This document shows positions 1 through 13,244 of a stretch of 64,000 nucleotides of DNA, in pieces (position 1 is the stretch's first letter; every line of letters starts with the position of its first letter). The stretch spans positions 2,922,096-2,986,095 of the forward strand of contig KV748185.1 of the NCBI GenBank assembly GCA_001692895.1, read 5' to 3'. The position numbers and the translations under genes are program-made. The stretch comes from Cenococcum geophilum 1.58 (taxonomy: Eukaryota; Ascomycota; Dothideomycetes; Gloniales; Gloniaceae). A model generated the notes under the pieces. The model was not told where the DNA came from. It did not search any database and was given only the letters and a program-made list of their open reading frames with translations.

Positions 1-2318
1 ATAATAAATCTAATAAAATCCGTCTTCCTAGTAAAGAACTTATATTTCTTAATTGCTACTAGCATCTACTCTTNCTATAGTCTCCTTAAGACCTATTTAA
101 TATATTCTCTATATTCTTCCTTACTTATTAAGTAGATAATAATATTGTTAAGATATACTATAATAAATTTATCCAAGTGTTTTCTTAATATATTATTAAT
201 ACGCTTCTAAAACGTCGCTAGTACGTTTATAAGCCCGAATTATATAACTAGTAGTTTATATAGTCCTTCCTTTAACCTAAAGGCTGCCTTCTATTTATTG
301 CCTTCCTTAATTCTAATCTAATAGTACGCCTATCTTAGATCTATCCTTATAAAGATTTATATATTACCAATCCTATCTTAAATTTTACTAATTAAGGGTA
401 AAGAATACCTATCCTTCTTAGTAATGCTATTTAACTATTTATAGTTAATATATAGCCTAAGTTTTTTATTCTTCTTTAGTACGAATAGTACTGGATATCC
501 TGCTAATAACTATAATAGTCTAATATACCCTTTTTAAAGATTTTTCTAGACAAACTCCTTAAGTACCTATAACTCTTTTTCTATTAACTTATAAGTTAGG
601 TAGAACCTTAAACTTATTTTTAGTTTTAACTCTATCTTATAGTCCTATACTATATACTCTAANAGCTTTTTACTTTCTAGTAACTATAACTTTTTGCTAT
701 ATTTATGGTATCTCTTTAGTATATAACTTAATCCTTAATTAGTCTCCTTATATATCGCTCTAACTTAGTACTATACTAATTTAGTTTATTATTATATCTT
801 ATATTATTATATATCTTTAATATTAACCTAACCTATAACCTAATTAATTTTTAGATTATATTTCTGTAACTAAGGTATTCCTAATACTGCCTTATTATTC
901 CCTAATAGTAATATATTAAAAGACATCTTAACTTATCTCCCTTTAATGGTTATCTAAATTAGTCCTATTTTAAGATTAATAATGCCTCCTCTATAGGCTA
1001 TTAGATCTCCTAAAATTATTACTAATAAATAAGGGTGCTTTTTTTGCCTATATAGTAGCCCTATCCTTTTAACTGCTACTAGTAAGATATAGTTTTATAT
1101 TACTCTACTATCTACTAATACCTTAAACCGTTAATCTTGCTATTTAATTCTTAGATTTAGGTGTTATTCTTAAATTCCTTTAAGGGTTTAAGGCTTTATT
1201 ACTAGCTCCCTTTAGTTTTATAGGCCTCTACTTTTCCTAACTATTAGCTACTTAATCTTGTTATATTTAGCTTATTCTTTAGCTAATACCTAGTTTACTT
1301 TTTATCTTTAATATACTATAGATAGGTATTCTCTAGATATTCCTACTATTATTATCTATCTAAGCATTCTTCTATAAGGAATCTTCCTGGTTAGAGTATT
1401 AAACTTTCTTCCTCTTAGATTTCTGCTAGATGCTATCCGTGTATATACTTAGCATTTTTATATTATTATTAATCTATTATCTAGTATATCCTTATAGGGT
1501 ATTTCCGGTTTTTTTCCTTTAGATTCTTATGTATCTTATATATGTTATTTACGCATGCAATTTATAATAGCGTATAGTGTACTAAGTGCTTTAGGTTAAC
1601 TCTTAACTCGTTTTTATCTTTAAGTTTAAACCTTTATTATACTAATTTAAATGTTATAACTTTATTTATAGGTACTAAGATGCGCCTTTTACTTCTTTAG
1701 TCCTCTAATTANTCCTCTAGATCTTTTAATATTATAATTAAGGCTCCCTTAATATAATTTATTGCTTTTTCCGTAATTAGGTAGTCTTAGATAACTTTTT
1801 TTATCCAACTATATATAAAAGTCTTCCCACTTATCATTATATCGTTGCCTATACCACTTTTAGTATAGCTATTAGAGTATATACGGTCTATCTATAAGGA
1901 AGTATCTTCTTATTACTGTATTATAATAGCCTTTTATATATTGTTCTTCGAACCTAGTAGGAATCCCTAAATCCTCTTCTTATTCTAGTTTAGTAAGCCA
2001 CTTAGCTCTTAGTATGCCTATCTTAGGTCTATTAGTAATTCTTTATACTAGTACTCTGTCCTTTATACGTCCTAATATGCTAAATCTCTTATCTAGTTTC
2101 TGTTCTTGCTATAAGGTAATTCTTACTCTAAATTTCTCTATAGTTTCTTTCTTTTCGCGTCTTATAAGTAGATCCTTAAAGTCTTTTTACTTTTTAATCT
2201 TAGTATTAAACTCTTAATCTTTAGTCTAAACATCTTATTTAACTAGTAAGTCCTTTAGGTCTATATATCTATCTCCTAATCTAACTACTATTTATATTAT
2301 AGATTCTCTAATCTATAG
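1..2318 (-). mobile_element. Gypsy-1 fragment (RT to gag part), exact duplicate of 5631-7948
   Basis: Read on the minus strand this is the reverse transcriptase, protease and start of gag of the Gypsy-1 family, full of RIP stop codons. Around 130-190 the minus strand encodes the RT active-site region, where the family YLDD has become YLNN, followed by the connection domain at the window edge. It appears identical to 5631-7948 at a constant offset of 5630, including single ambiguous bases at 74, 663 and 1712 that recur at 5704, 6293 and 7342. Two old RIP-mutated copies would not share undetermined bases, so this is probably one locus placed twice by the assembler. It ends exactly at the 25-N gap. 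Family assignment is secure; its existence as a separate genomic copy is doubtful. Confidence 0.85.
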
Positions 2319-2343
2319 NNNNNNNNNNNNNNNNNNNNNNNNN
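2319..2343. other. 25-N assembly gap
   Basis: A run of exactly 25 N, the same length as the second run at 28508-28532, so this is a fixed-length placeholder and not a measured gap. The left side is the duplicated Gypsy-1 fragment; the right side is segment A, whose composition is unlike anything beside it. Confidence 0.97.
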
Positions 2344-4290
2344 GAATCAATCATCATTCCTACAATTGGTCCATTGAAGATTGGCATATAATAAATATCT
2401 GTCTGTCAATTTATCTTTTCTAATTTAATTTGTGATTTTTCATAGATTCCGTAAATATATTTAATTATTATATCTTATTAATCCATTAATGATTATGATC
2501 AATATATCCAAATATATATTATATTATGATATTTCTTTCCTTATCCGGGTACCATGAGTAAATTCCGCTTTAATTGCCTATATTCGGATTTTGGAATAAT
2601 AGCGGTATAATCTCATTTTTTATTCATTCCCATATCGATTCATTTCTATTTTCTCGAATTATTTAGAAATATATCTTGGTGAAATGCCTTTATCGATTCC
2701 ACCATATCATTTTTCTAGTTTTTTCATTAGGCTATTACGGATTCTCTCTTAGCCATTCCCTTGATCTCAAGAATTCCTCCCTTTATTTCCATAATCGGAT
2801 GATCATATTTTAAAATTCTCAATTATTCGGGATTCATTTCTTCAAAACCTGATATAATTTGATCCTGGAAAATTTTAATGCGTCTTTTTAAAAATAATCA
2901 ATATAAATTCAATTTGGATGATTGATCCTATTTCTAGATGGGATATTTATCATATAATTATTATGACTTTTCGATTATATAATCCTTACAATTCGAGATA
3001 ATCGGATATTTCGGGTTCCCTGTTGCATATCTCTCCTATTTTCCTTTCTATTTATCGTTCAAAATTTTCTAATAATCAATATTCCTATATCTATTATTTT
3101 TATATCATATTTATCAATTTCATTTATCGGATATTATACTGATTTGATCCTTTGATGATCTCTTGGATTTTTTACGATATCCTTTCTTATATCCTCATAA
3201 TTTTCTCTTTTCCAATTATTATAATTTATTTCCTTTTTAGCGATTTCTTATTCAATTGGATTTCCCCCTGGATTTTTCTTGCTCGACGATTTGATCGAGC
3301 CTCAATAAAAAGAGGACGATTAATCCTTCTCTTAGGGCAAAAAAATAATAATTTCAAGGATATATTGGAATTAAAATATTCAAAAGATAGGAATTTTGTT
3401 TGGAAGAATGTTTTGAAAGAATTCTTGCTTCATTTTATCCATCTAGGCATTATTATCCTAGATCCCGGGAAGACAAGGCATAGAATTCTTATTGAATTCT
3501 CCGAATATTCCCGGATATGATTCCAATCCGATAACTTCCGAAATATGCATCCGTCTATTTTGTATTCTGCCGGATATTATTAATCGAATCCCTTCGAATC
3601 TCTGAAATTCTCAATATTCTGCACATATAAATCGCAATCTTCATCTCGTAATATGGGCTGCTATGAGATTTTATCCTTCTCCCGACAATTCTATTTCCTG
3701 AACGGTTTGTCATTATATTTGATTGGGGAGAAATATATTATTCTTATATCTCTATCATAATAAAATGATTCGCTGTTTTTAATATCATTATCACGCTCGT
3801 TGTTGCAATCGCGCATATTTCTTCTTCTCCCTGAAACCGTAATATTCATTATTATATTGATTTAATTACATCTGCCTATAATATGAGATCTTTGGTTGAA
3901 TCTCTATGATCCATAGAAATTCCTATTTTATTTTTTCTCCCTCTATCACAATGCGCTGCTAAATTCATATTATAATATTGATGGAGGATGTTCTTCTCAA
4001 TCTCTTCGATCAAATCAATTATATTCATATCTAAATTCTATTTTGGGCATCTTGATATATCATTGCTCCGTATCATACGATTTTCCAATATATTGCACCG
4101 AATATAATTATATTCTCCTTATTCTCCTTGAATGCATCGGAATATATGATTGTGCATATAATGCATATTCTTTTCCTAAAATATCCGCATGCCAATACAT
4201 AAATTCCTCGGGGAATCAGGGGATGGATCTATCAAGGAAGGAATATCATTAAGAATCTTAATCGTTAATCGCAATAATAACCGTTGGTGA
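2344..4290. other. Compositionally foreign segment A, no identifiable gene
   Basis: AT-rich sequence with no similarity I can see to the surrounding elements. A hand count over 2401-2700 gives about 1 AC, 8 GT, 10 CA and 12 TG. The same count in flanking Gypsy-1 (4321-4620) gives about 8 AC, 12 GT, 1 CA and 7 TG. CpA is therefore retained and ApC is lost, the reverse of RIP. The words gaat, attc, gat and cgg are frequent. There are no repeats, tRNA or target duplication at the junction near 4290, where Gypsy-1a integrase begins abruptly. It could be a contig end from another locus or organism, a chimeric read, or a real insert with another mutational history. Confidence 0.6.
3152..3520 (+). 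other. Open frame of 122 codons in segment A, status unclear
   Basis: An ATG-started frame. The first 45 or so residues are very hydrophobic (Ile, Phe, Leu) and could form one or two membrane helices. The rest is basic and Lys/Arg rich (FLARRFDRASIKRGR). I recognise no domain. The host segment is about 70% AT with few TAA/TAG words in this phase, so an open stretch of this length could be chance, and the hydrophobic start follows from T-rich codons. No ribosome context, intron or neighbour supports it. Listed because it is the longest frame in segment A, not because I think it is a gene. Confidence 0.12.
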
Positions 4291-6800
4291 GTAATACTTC
4301 TTAGAATACTACTATAAATCTTAGATCCCTATCTAATATAATCTTATTTAGTGCTCTATATCTTATAAATACTTCTTTAATATAGATTCTAGCAATATCT
4401 TCTGCTAATATTTCTTCTGTATATACTATAAAGTATCCCTACTTTATAAGCTTGTCTACTATTACTAAGATCGCGTTATGATTTTATCTAGTAATAGGAT
4501 CTCTTAACTTTAGTAACTTAATAATAAAGTCCTATAATATAACCTCCTATGGTCTCTCTAGTATTTTAATAGGTTATAGCTCTCTATATAGCTTATGCCT
4601 TATTAGTTTATTTCTTTAGCAATTTAGATATTCCTTAATAATTTTCCGTGCTAAACCCCAGATTCTATTAATAATATACTCCTCTTAAAGTCTTAACACT
4701 AAGCCTATAGCTCCGTTATATCCTTAAATTGGTCCTTTATAAAATAACTTAATAAACTTCTTTGTAATAGATCTTAGTATATACATCGCTTCTTAATTTT
4801 TATACTACTTTAAGTTTAGATCCTCTGTTTATACGTTTAGGATCTTTTATATTTAATTACTCTCTAGTAATTTATGGATCTTCTCTTCTTATATTACTAC
4901 GATTTTTGGATAATTATATCTAATTAATCTATTTATATCCCTTTGCAATAAAGCCCCTAATGGCTTTTTATTATTTTATAGTTTAGTCTTTTTACTTAAA
5001 GTATTTGCTCATGCATTTTCTATACCCTTAGTATACTAAATCTTAAAATAGTATTCTATAAGTATCTCCGCCTATTTAACCTGTTTATAATTAAGTTCTT
5101 TTATTATTAAGAACCCCGTTAGGTTCTTATAATCTGTTTTAACTATAAATAGTTTTTCTATGCCTTATAAGAATAATCTCTATTTCTTTAGTACTATAAC
5201 TATACCTAATAACTCCTTATTATAGATATTATAGTTTAGTTCTAGTAGTGTTATCTTTTAACTATATTATACTACTAGGTGCTATTTATCTTTATATTTT
5301 TATAGAAAGTACGCTCCTAATATATAGTTTAATATATCCGTTTTAACTACTGTCTCTAACTATAGTTAATAAATTTTAAGAACTGGCTCCTAGGTGAACA
5401 ACTATTTAATTTTCTTAAATAGTTTCTTTTATTCTTTTCCCTATACCCATAGTTCTTCCTTCTTTATTAGTTTTATAAGTGGCTTAATATCCTTTAACTA
5501 TTAAGCTATAAACCTTCTACAGTAGTTGCAGAACCCTAGAAATAACCTTAACTATATTATATTTTCTAGTTTTTACTAATTTACTATGGCTTTAATCTTC
5601 TTTAGATCTATACTAAGTTGGCCTAGTTTAATAATAAATCTAATAAAATCCGTCTTCCTAGTAAAGAACTTATATTTCTTAATTGCTACTAGCATCTACT
5701 CTTNCTATAGTCTCCTTAAGACCTATTTAATATATTCTCTATATTCTTCCTTACTTATTAAGTAGATAATAATATTGTTAAGATATACTATAATAAATTT
5801 ATCCAAGTGTTTTCTTAATATATTATTAATACGCTTCTAAAACGTCGCTAGTACGTTTATAAGCCCGAATTATATAACTAGTAGTTTATATAGTCCTTCC
5901 TTTAACCTAAAGGCTGCCTTCTATTTATTGCCTTCCTTAATTCTAATCTAATAGTACGCCTATCTTAGATCTATCCTTATAAAGATTTATATATTACCAA
6001 TCCTATCTTAAATTTTACTAATTAAGGGTAAAGAATACCTATCCTTCTTAGTAATGCTATTTAACTATTTATAGTTAATATATAGCCTAAGTTTTTTATT
6101 CTTCTTTAGTACGAATAGTACTGGATATCCTGCTAATAACTATAATAGTCTAATATACCCTTTTTAAAGATTTTTCTAGACAAACTCCTTAAGTACCTAT
6201 AACTCTTTTTCTATTAACTTATAAGTTAGGTAGAACCTTAAACTTATTTTTAGTTTTAACTCTATCTTATAGTCCTATACTATATACTCTAANAGCTTTT
6301 TACTTTCTAGTAACTATAACTTTTTGCTATATTTATGGTATCTCTTTAGTATATAACTTAATCCTTAATTAGTCTCCTTATATATCGCTCTAACTTAGTA
6401 CTATACTAATTTAGTTTATTATTATATCTTATATTATTATATATCTTTAATATTAACCTAACCTATAACCTAATTAATTTTTAGATTATATTTCTGTAAC
6501 TAAGGTATTCCTAATACTGCCTTATTATTCCCTAATAGTAATATATTAAAAGACATCTTAACTTATCTCCCTTTAATGGTTATCTAAATTAGTCCTATTT
6601 TAAGATTAATAATGCCTCCTCTATAGGCTATTAGATCTCCTAAAATTATTACTAATAAATAAGGGTGCTTTTTTTGCCTATATAGTAGCCCTATCCTTTT
6701 AACTGCTACTAGTAAGATATAGTTTTATATTACTCTACTATCTACTAATACCTTAAACCGTTAATCTTGCTATTTAATTCTTAGATTTAGGTGTTATTCT
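4291..6800 (-). pseudogene. Gypsy-1a pol remnant (protease, RT, RNase H, partial integrase)
   Basis: On the minus strand the order is protease, RT, RNase H, integrase. Protease lies near 6500-6760: the catalytic D-S-G appears as D-S-R at about 6723-6753, a glycine-to-arginine change that RIP produces from GGA. RT spans about 5650-6180. Its fingers motif reads LRLYINYK.LNSITKKDRY with a stop where the second Gln/Arg should be, and the active site reads YLNN in place of YLDD. RNase H and the tether follow to about 5000, then integrase to 4291. Stop codons occur every few dozen residues, nearly all explained by CAA/CAG to TAA/TAG or TGG to TAG. It would have copied and inserted the element; it cannot act now. 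Confidence 0.85.
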
Positions 6801-9800
6801 TAAATTCCTTTAAGGGTTTAAGGCTTTATTACTAGCTCCCTTTAGTTTTATAGGCCTCTACTTTTCCTAACTATTAGCTACTTAATCTTGTTATATTTAG
6901 CTTATTCTTTAGCTAATACCTAGTTTACTTTTTATCTTTAATATACTATAGATAGGTATTCTCTAGATATTCCTACTATTATTATCTATCTAAGCATTCT
7001 TCTATAAGGAATCTTCCTGGTTAGAGTATTAAACTTTCTTCCTCTTAGATTTCTGCTAGATGCTATCCGTGTATATACTTAGCATTTTTATATTATTATT
7101 AATCTATTATCTAGTATATCCTTATAGGGTATTTCCGGTTTTTTTCCTTTAGATTCTTATGTATCTTATATATGTTATTTACGCATGCAATTTATAATAG
7201 CGTATAGTGTACTAAGTGCTTTAGGTTAACTCTTAACTCGTTTTTATCTTTAAGTTTAAACCTTTATTATACTAATTTAAATGTTATAACTTTATTTATA
7301 GGTACTAAGATGCGCCTTTTACTTCTTTAGTCCTCTAATTANTCCTCTAGATCTTTTAATATTATAATTAAGGCTCCCTTAATATAATTTATTGCTTTTT
7401 CCGTAATTAGGTAGTCTTAGATAACTTTTTTTATCCAACTATATATAAAAGTCTTCCCACTTATCATTATATCGTTGCCTATACCACTTTTAGTATAGCT
7501 ATTAGAGTATATACGGTCTATCTATAAGGAAGTATCTTCTTATTACTGTATTATAATAGCCTTTTATATATTGTTCTTCGAACCTAGTAGGAATCCCTAA
7601 ATCCTCTTCTTATTCTAGTTTAGTAAGCCACTTAGCTCTTAGTATGCCTATCTTAGGTCTATTAGTAATTCTTTATACTAGTACTCTGTCCTTTATACGT
7701 CCTAATATGCTAAATCTCTTATCTAGTTTCTGTTCTTGCTATAAGGTAATTCTTACTCTAAATTTCTCTATAGTTTCTTTCTTTTCGCGTCTTATAAGTA
7801 GATCCTTAAAGTCTTTTTACTTTTTAATCTTAGTATTAAACTCTTAATCTTTAGTCTAAACATCTTATTTAACTAGTAAGTCCTTTAGGTCTATATATCT
7901 ATCTCCTAATCTAACTACTATTTATATTATAGATTCTCTAATCTATAGCGAAGCCGCTTACTTCTTACTTATAGGTGTCCTTATTTATATCCTAAACTCT
8001 TAACCCCTTAAATTCTTTAATCCTAAGCTTGCCTCTTTTTTAAGCTACGCTCTAGCCTTAGTTTAATTAGGCTTTACTAGTGTTCTTATCTTATCTTAGG
8101 GGTCTTAGATCTTATTTATTTTATCTTAAGAGTCTTATACCATTAGGAACACTTATCCTAAGCTTATTTATATATTTTTAAACTAAGCTATTACCCTACT
8201 CTATTAGTTTACGTCTATTATAGGTCCTTAAGCATACCTTATCTCCTCTTAAGAATCTTAGTTATCTTTTATCTCGTCTTAAGAATCTTAAGCCTTTAGC
8301 CTTTTGCCTTTATTAAGTGGTAAGCTAGCACTAGCAGTTATTTACTTACTTAATTGTCTCTAGATATTACTCCTTCTATTTTATAAAGTAATAGATGCCG
8401 TATTTAATGGTATTATAATACCCGTTACTAAACCTTACTTTATAGCGGTCTCAGTCTCTACTTCTATTACGTTATTAAGGTTTAGATACCCCTAGTTAGT
8501 TTCTTTACTATCTTTATTGCTATTAATTAATAAGTACTCCGACTCTATTATTATTATTACTAATTATTATCCGTATATTACTATAATATCTTAATCTAGC
8601 TTATAGAGTTAATCTTATTTTTTATCTAACTCTTTAGTTTCTTTAAGTCCTCTTAACTCTAGCTCTTATAGCTAATAGCTTATACTATACTTAGCGTCTT
8701 TATAAATTTAGTATACGTTATTATAACAAAATATAAAACTTCTAATTAAACACTCTTTTGTTCCTTATAGTATACTATTATCCCTTTATACGTATATGTT
8801 ATATACTATTAGTCTAGTTCCCTTTACTATATAGTAACTCTAACTACTTCTATAGTCTCTAGCGAAATAATTCTATTTTCCGCAATTTATATAAGCTCCG
8901 TCTTTAAACTATTACTTTTACTATAGAGTCCGCTTAAACGTCTTCCGCTATTAAGATTCTTAGTTTAGCTTATACTCCTTAATCCTATAATTACTTAATC
9001 CTTAACTTCTAGGTTTCTATAGTTACTTTCCCTATCTCTTATAGGTTTCTTTAATACCACTTAGGTCTATTAGCTTTGCGCCATACTATAGTTTCTAATT
9101 TAGCTTTAGTTATTACGTGCTCTACGTCTTATATAACTATAGAACTCTATCCTAGCCTTTCTTAACCTATTCCCTTTAGAAGATCCTATTATTAATCTTA
9201 ATTGCTTAATCTATTAATTCCCTTAAGGTATCCGCATCTTTTATTAGAATAATTACATCCTAGACTTTAGCCTTAAGTCCCTATTTATACTATACTATAA
9301 GCGCCTTATCATTCTATTTAACCTATATAGTAAGTGTTTAAAACTATATCGTATACTTAATTACTAAAGTTCGCTATATTAGGTCCTAAAGCTTTCTCTC
9401 TGCTATAGTTATTGCTTTTAGGTCCCTAAATATCTATATTAATTATTTCATAAATCCTACTTAGCTAGAAAACACAAATCATACCTCTTAATTAGTAGTA
9501 GTTATTCCGTTAGTCTATATTTCCGTTAAGTAGGGTTTAAACCATTTAAGTGCCTAACCCGTTAGGAATAGTCCTACGTAGGCTATCTAATCTATTATCG
9601 TGGCTAACTTAACCCCTTCTTGCATAACTTTAAAATGTATTTACCTTAGGAATCCCTTAAGCTTTAATCTCTCCCCTAAGAATTATTTAATTAAAGGTAA
9701 CTTAACCTTTACTGCTCCGATTCTATTAAGTCTATTTTTAAGTACTATATTATTTTCTATTAACTAGTTAACGACTTCTTATAATTATCCTACTATTACA

Positions 9801-9935
9801 GGTTATTACGAGTTAGTATCCGCTATACTAGTGTTACCCCCTAACCTTAAAGTAGTTGCCGCCGTTAATGGCGTTATAGTGGCTGCTTTTAGTGGCATGT
9901 TATTTAACTTATTAAAACCGTAACTATAGTAGTAA
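6800..9935 (-). pseudogene. Gypsy-1a gag remnant and 5' leader
   Basis: About 3.1 kb between the protease and the 5' LTR. The same stretch, in the same order, occurs in Gypsy-1b at 22200-23148 plus 32919-35105, so it belongs to the element. Position and order identify it as gag and untranslated leader. The frame is too damaged by stops for me to place the start codon or a zinc knuckle with confidence. Only short spurious frames remain. The part nearest the LTR (about 9500-9935) is probably leader with the primer binding site, but I could not match the site to a particular tRNA. Confidence 0.65.
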
Positions 9936-9938
9936 TTA

Positions 9939-10358
9939 TATAACGGAGCCTTATAGTAGGAACTACGGTAAACTCGTTAATGGGCTAGGTATATAGGTAT
10001 TAAATAAAGTCAACAACGTAATAACAATTAGTGGAGTGGTTGCCTAATAGATTAACTCTAATTATATTCTAAAAATTACTACAAGGAAGGAACTATTTAG
10101 GTAGGGACTAAGGGTCCTTAAATACACAACTGTACTCCTATAAAATCCTTCTTATACGTAATGTACGTGTTATACATAAAGTACGTAAGTTCCTCTTATT
10201 CCTCTCCTTTAATACGTAGCACGTTATATGACCTTGGCTACTATTCCTCGTTACATGGTTTCACGGGTTCCATCTTAAACCGTGCTTATATTAACCAACT
10301 AGCTTCCTCCAACTCTTCTCCAAGTAGTCGTAACATCGTACTTAAAGCGTCTGTAATA
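9939..10358 (-). repeat. 5' LTR of Gypsy-1a (about 420 bp)
   Basis: Matches the LTRs at 17749-18174, 35106-35531 and 58403-58825. The family LTR reads TGTTACGGAC...CTCCGTTACA on its own strand, best preserved at 58403-58825. Here the ends have become tataacgg and gcgtctgtaata. Because the element is on the minus strand and gag lies to the left, this is the 5' LTR carrying the promoter. Confidence 0.88.
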
Positions 10359-10534
10359 GTAGGAATATAAAACATAGGAATAGAAAGCTCTATATAAAAT
10401 AAGTAGTAACTAGGGTGCAGATATAAGAGATAGAAGTTTTAAATATCCTAGAAAAAGTAGAAATAGAAGAAGCGAGGAACAATAGAGAGGTAAAGGACCC
10501 TTGCCGGGGGTCCGCCACCTATCTATTATATAGT

Positions 10535-13239
10535 ATAACTATAGCAATATAAACCACCGTCTTATAAGGCCCTTACTAGATAGTCTAGACCTAGAGAAAT
10601 ACTATATCCTTGCTATAAAAGAGCCGTACTATAATACCTATATATAATTAATATACTGCCCCTAAGGATTTTAGCTCTTATATAAACCAAAAGCAGCCAC
10701 ACGCGTATACTTTATAATTAGTAAAACTATTAGCCTGTCCTTATAGTTATAATAGGTAGTTAATCTAAATATTACAGTTATAATAATTTAGATATATAGA
10801 GGACTGGTATAAATCATTAATATATATAACCCTAGGGTTAAAGGAGTCCTATAAATAAAGAATATTATATTGGTAATAAGCCTACTTAAAACCAAAGGTA
10901 TAGAGTTTATCCTATTAGGAGATATAAACCTCTACTACCTATAGTGGGGGGGTATCCACGTCGTTGCTAAATAATAGGTAGAGTGCTTATTAAAAGCTAT
11001 AGACACCTAGGGCCTTAAGCTAGCTACCCCCCCTAGAGCAATTATATGGTAATGAGGACCCGCTAGAAGTATAATTAACCTTACATTTATAGACGAAGGC
11101 CTATACTAGAGACTTAAAAGGTATAACCCCAAAGAAGAATAGGCACTTATCTTAGACTATATCCCCATCTAAATATAGCTAGATTTAGACATTAAGGCGT
11201 AACTAAATAGTAAAAGATACGCAATAAGGATGCTTAAGGCAAACAGTTTCCTTAATATAGTAGAATAATAACTCTAAGACCTAGAAGAAATCTACCTAAT
11301 GCTAAATAAGCAAGGCTTATTAGCTACCCCTAAGGAAATCAACCGAAGACTAGAAAGGATCTAGGCAGTAATTAAAAATAGGCTAGAAGAGCACTACCCG
11401 GTCTTAAGACCGGGCCCCTATACGCGATACGTATGGTCCATATAATGCGTAGTTCTTATAGCTAGCCAATAACAAGTAAGAAGGAAATACTTAAGTAGCT
11501 ATAACCCTAAAGATAAGAGACGATATAAAGATATAAAAAACTAGTTAAAGAATACCCTAAAAAAAGAAGTAAGGAATAACTAGAGACAATTTATAAATAA
11601 GTATACTTTTAACCTAAGCCTCCCCTATAACAAGGGCCTGTAGGCTATAGCGAAATAGGTAAAGAAAAAGGTAGGGCGATTAGCAGAAGACCTATACCTA
11701 CTACCCCTATAAAGAGTAGGGGAATTATAGGCCACTAATAATAACGATAAGAAGGCAAAGATCCTTATAGAAAGGTTCTTCCCCTAACTAGCTCTAGCAG
11801 ACCTTAGTAATATCACGGGTAAAGTACCAGTAACTCGCCTATGGGTTAACAGCGACATAATAATAGAGGAAATGGCCAGAACTATTAGCCGCCTTTTAAA
11901 TAATATAGTACTAGGTCTAGATGGGATTCTAAATAAGGCCTTAAAGACCTATAGACCACTTATAGCACTTTAGCTTATAGATATAGCTAAAGCATACTTT
12001 GCTATAGGCTACTACCTACGACTTAGAAGATCTATAACGACGGTTATTCTATAAAAAGAAGGTAAAGCAGATTACTTAATCCTAGAAAGCTACCGCCCTA
12101 TTGCCTTAGAAAACACCCTTAATAAGATCTTAGAAAAGGTAATAGCGGACTATATAGTAGATATAGCTAAGGAATATACCCTACTACTATAGAGCTAAAT
12201 AGGGGCAAGAAAGAACCACTTAACACTATTAGCACTTACGCTACTTACTACCACCATTAAATCTATATGGGCGATATAAAGGGACTTTATAATATCAATA
12301 CTTAGCCTAGATATTAGTAGCGCTTATAATAATATACCCTATAAGCGTCTCCTATATATCCTTAGGGTAAAAGGCTTCCTAAAATGGATTATATAATTTA
12401 TCTAAGGGTTTATAGGTTAGAAAGAAATATTATTAGTCTTTAGCGGATACCAAAGCCCTCCTATCGCAGTTGTAATAGAAATACTATAAGGATTATCCCT
12501 CTCGCCTATACTCTTTCTTTTCTTTATAAGCAACCTACTTAACTCCTTTAAGGAAGGGGCGACCTAGGGGATAGGCTTTGTTAACGACACAAACCTAATT
12601 ATATACGGGCTGTTAGTCGTAAAGAATTGCAGAATGCTAAAGAAAGCTTATAATACCTATATAGAATAGGTAAGACAATATAGAGTCTAATTCTTACTAA
12701 AGAAATACTAGCTAATTTATTTTATAAGAAAACGCAACCAATCTATAGATCTTTAGTATATAATCCATATTTAAGGCTTTAGGGATTAACCAGTTTAGGG
12801 CCTAAGGGTATTAGGAGTATAGGTAAATAGTAAGCTCTAGTGGAGCGTATATACAACGCAAGCGGCCTATAAGGGCTAAGTATAGTATATCGCATTATCT
12901 AGGATTGTTAATTCTATATAGGGCCTATGCTTCTAGAGGTCACGCCTACTATATACAGCAGTTGTCCGGCCAACTATAATATATAGGTCCAGTATCTAGG
13001 CCATTAGAGAATCTAAGAAAGGCCCCCCTAAGTTGCTCCTTAAACTACTCTAAAAGGTCTAAATAGCCTGCCTTTAGAGTATAATAGGCGGATATAAGCG
13101 AACGGCTATAGCACTGCTTAAAAAGGAAGCTAATATTCCCCCCCTATAACTATATATTAAAGCCGCTGCAATATAAAGGGCCTAAAATAAACGCAACTCT
13201 AATATTATAAAGTATATTAAGACACGCCTAAATAAACTA
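10535..13239 (+). pseudogene. LINE-1 ORF2 remnant: endonuclease, RT, start of RNase H
   Basis: The apurinic-type endonuclease spans about 10535-11180, with LGDINLYYL.WGGIHV near 10915 (family GDFN.HH..WGG) and the LDYIP motif (family SDHIPI) near 11155. RT spans about 11840-12790, with SYRPIALENTLNK near 12090, LSLDISSAYNNIP near 12300, LSPILFLFF near 12500 and FVNDTNLI (family FVDDTN) near 12580. An RNase H region begins near 13060 and is broken by Copia-1 at 13244. The original protein would nick DNA and prime cDNA at the target. About one codon in twenty is now a stop, most replacing Trp or Gln, as RIP predicts. Confidence 0.88.
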
Positions 13240-13244
13240 TGGAG
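13240..13244. repeat. Left target-site duplication of Copia-1 (tggag)
   Basis: Five bases tggag precede the left LTR. tagag follows the right LTR at 49218-49222. The single G-to-A difference is the one RIP makes at TpG. LINE-1 resumes in register across the two sites. Confidence 0.9.

Larger units (their letters stand above)
4291..10358 (-). mobile_element. Gypsy-1a: 3'-truncated Ty3/Gypsy chromovirus copy, minus strand
   Basis: A RIP-decayed retrotransposon read right to left: 5' LTR (9939-10358), gag, protease, RT, RNase H and part of integrase. It aligns along its length with Gypsy-1b (18175-35531) and Gypsy-1c (58403-61785). At 4291 it stops inside integrase and abuts segment A, so the integrase C-terminus, chromodomain and 3' LTR are absent. 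The right edge is a complete LTR followed by gtagg, but its partner target duplication is lost with the left end. It probably inserted into the 5' part of LINE-1, whose sequence starts directly after it. No frame is intact. Confidence 0.88.
10364..13244 (+). mobile_element. LINE-1, 5' part (Tad-like non-LTR retrotransposon)
   Basis: Plus-strand LINE that continues at 49218 after the Copia-1 insertion; together about 3.9 kb remain. It is close to LINE-2 (24950-28507) over the whole of ORF2. The left end follows the Gypsy-1a LTR and a possible 5-bp duplication (gtagg, 10359-10363), so the true 5' end is probably cut off by Gypsy-1a. The stretch 10364-10530 encodes a Glu/Lys-rich tail that may be the end of ORF1. 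The right end at 13244 is the tggag target duplication of Copia-1. RIP stops are dense. Confidence 0.87.

Noticed and set aside
2014..2217. 67-codon plus-strand frame, repeated at 7644-7847 and partly at 23025
   Set aside because: Antisense to Gypsy-1 gag. It recurs only because the element is repeated, and the hydrophobic composition comes from T-rich codons.
10161..10370. 69-codon plus-strand frame, with a longer version at 35334-35558
   Set aside because: Lies within the Gypsy-1 LTRs, antisense to the element; no protein features beyond repeat identity.
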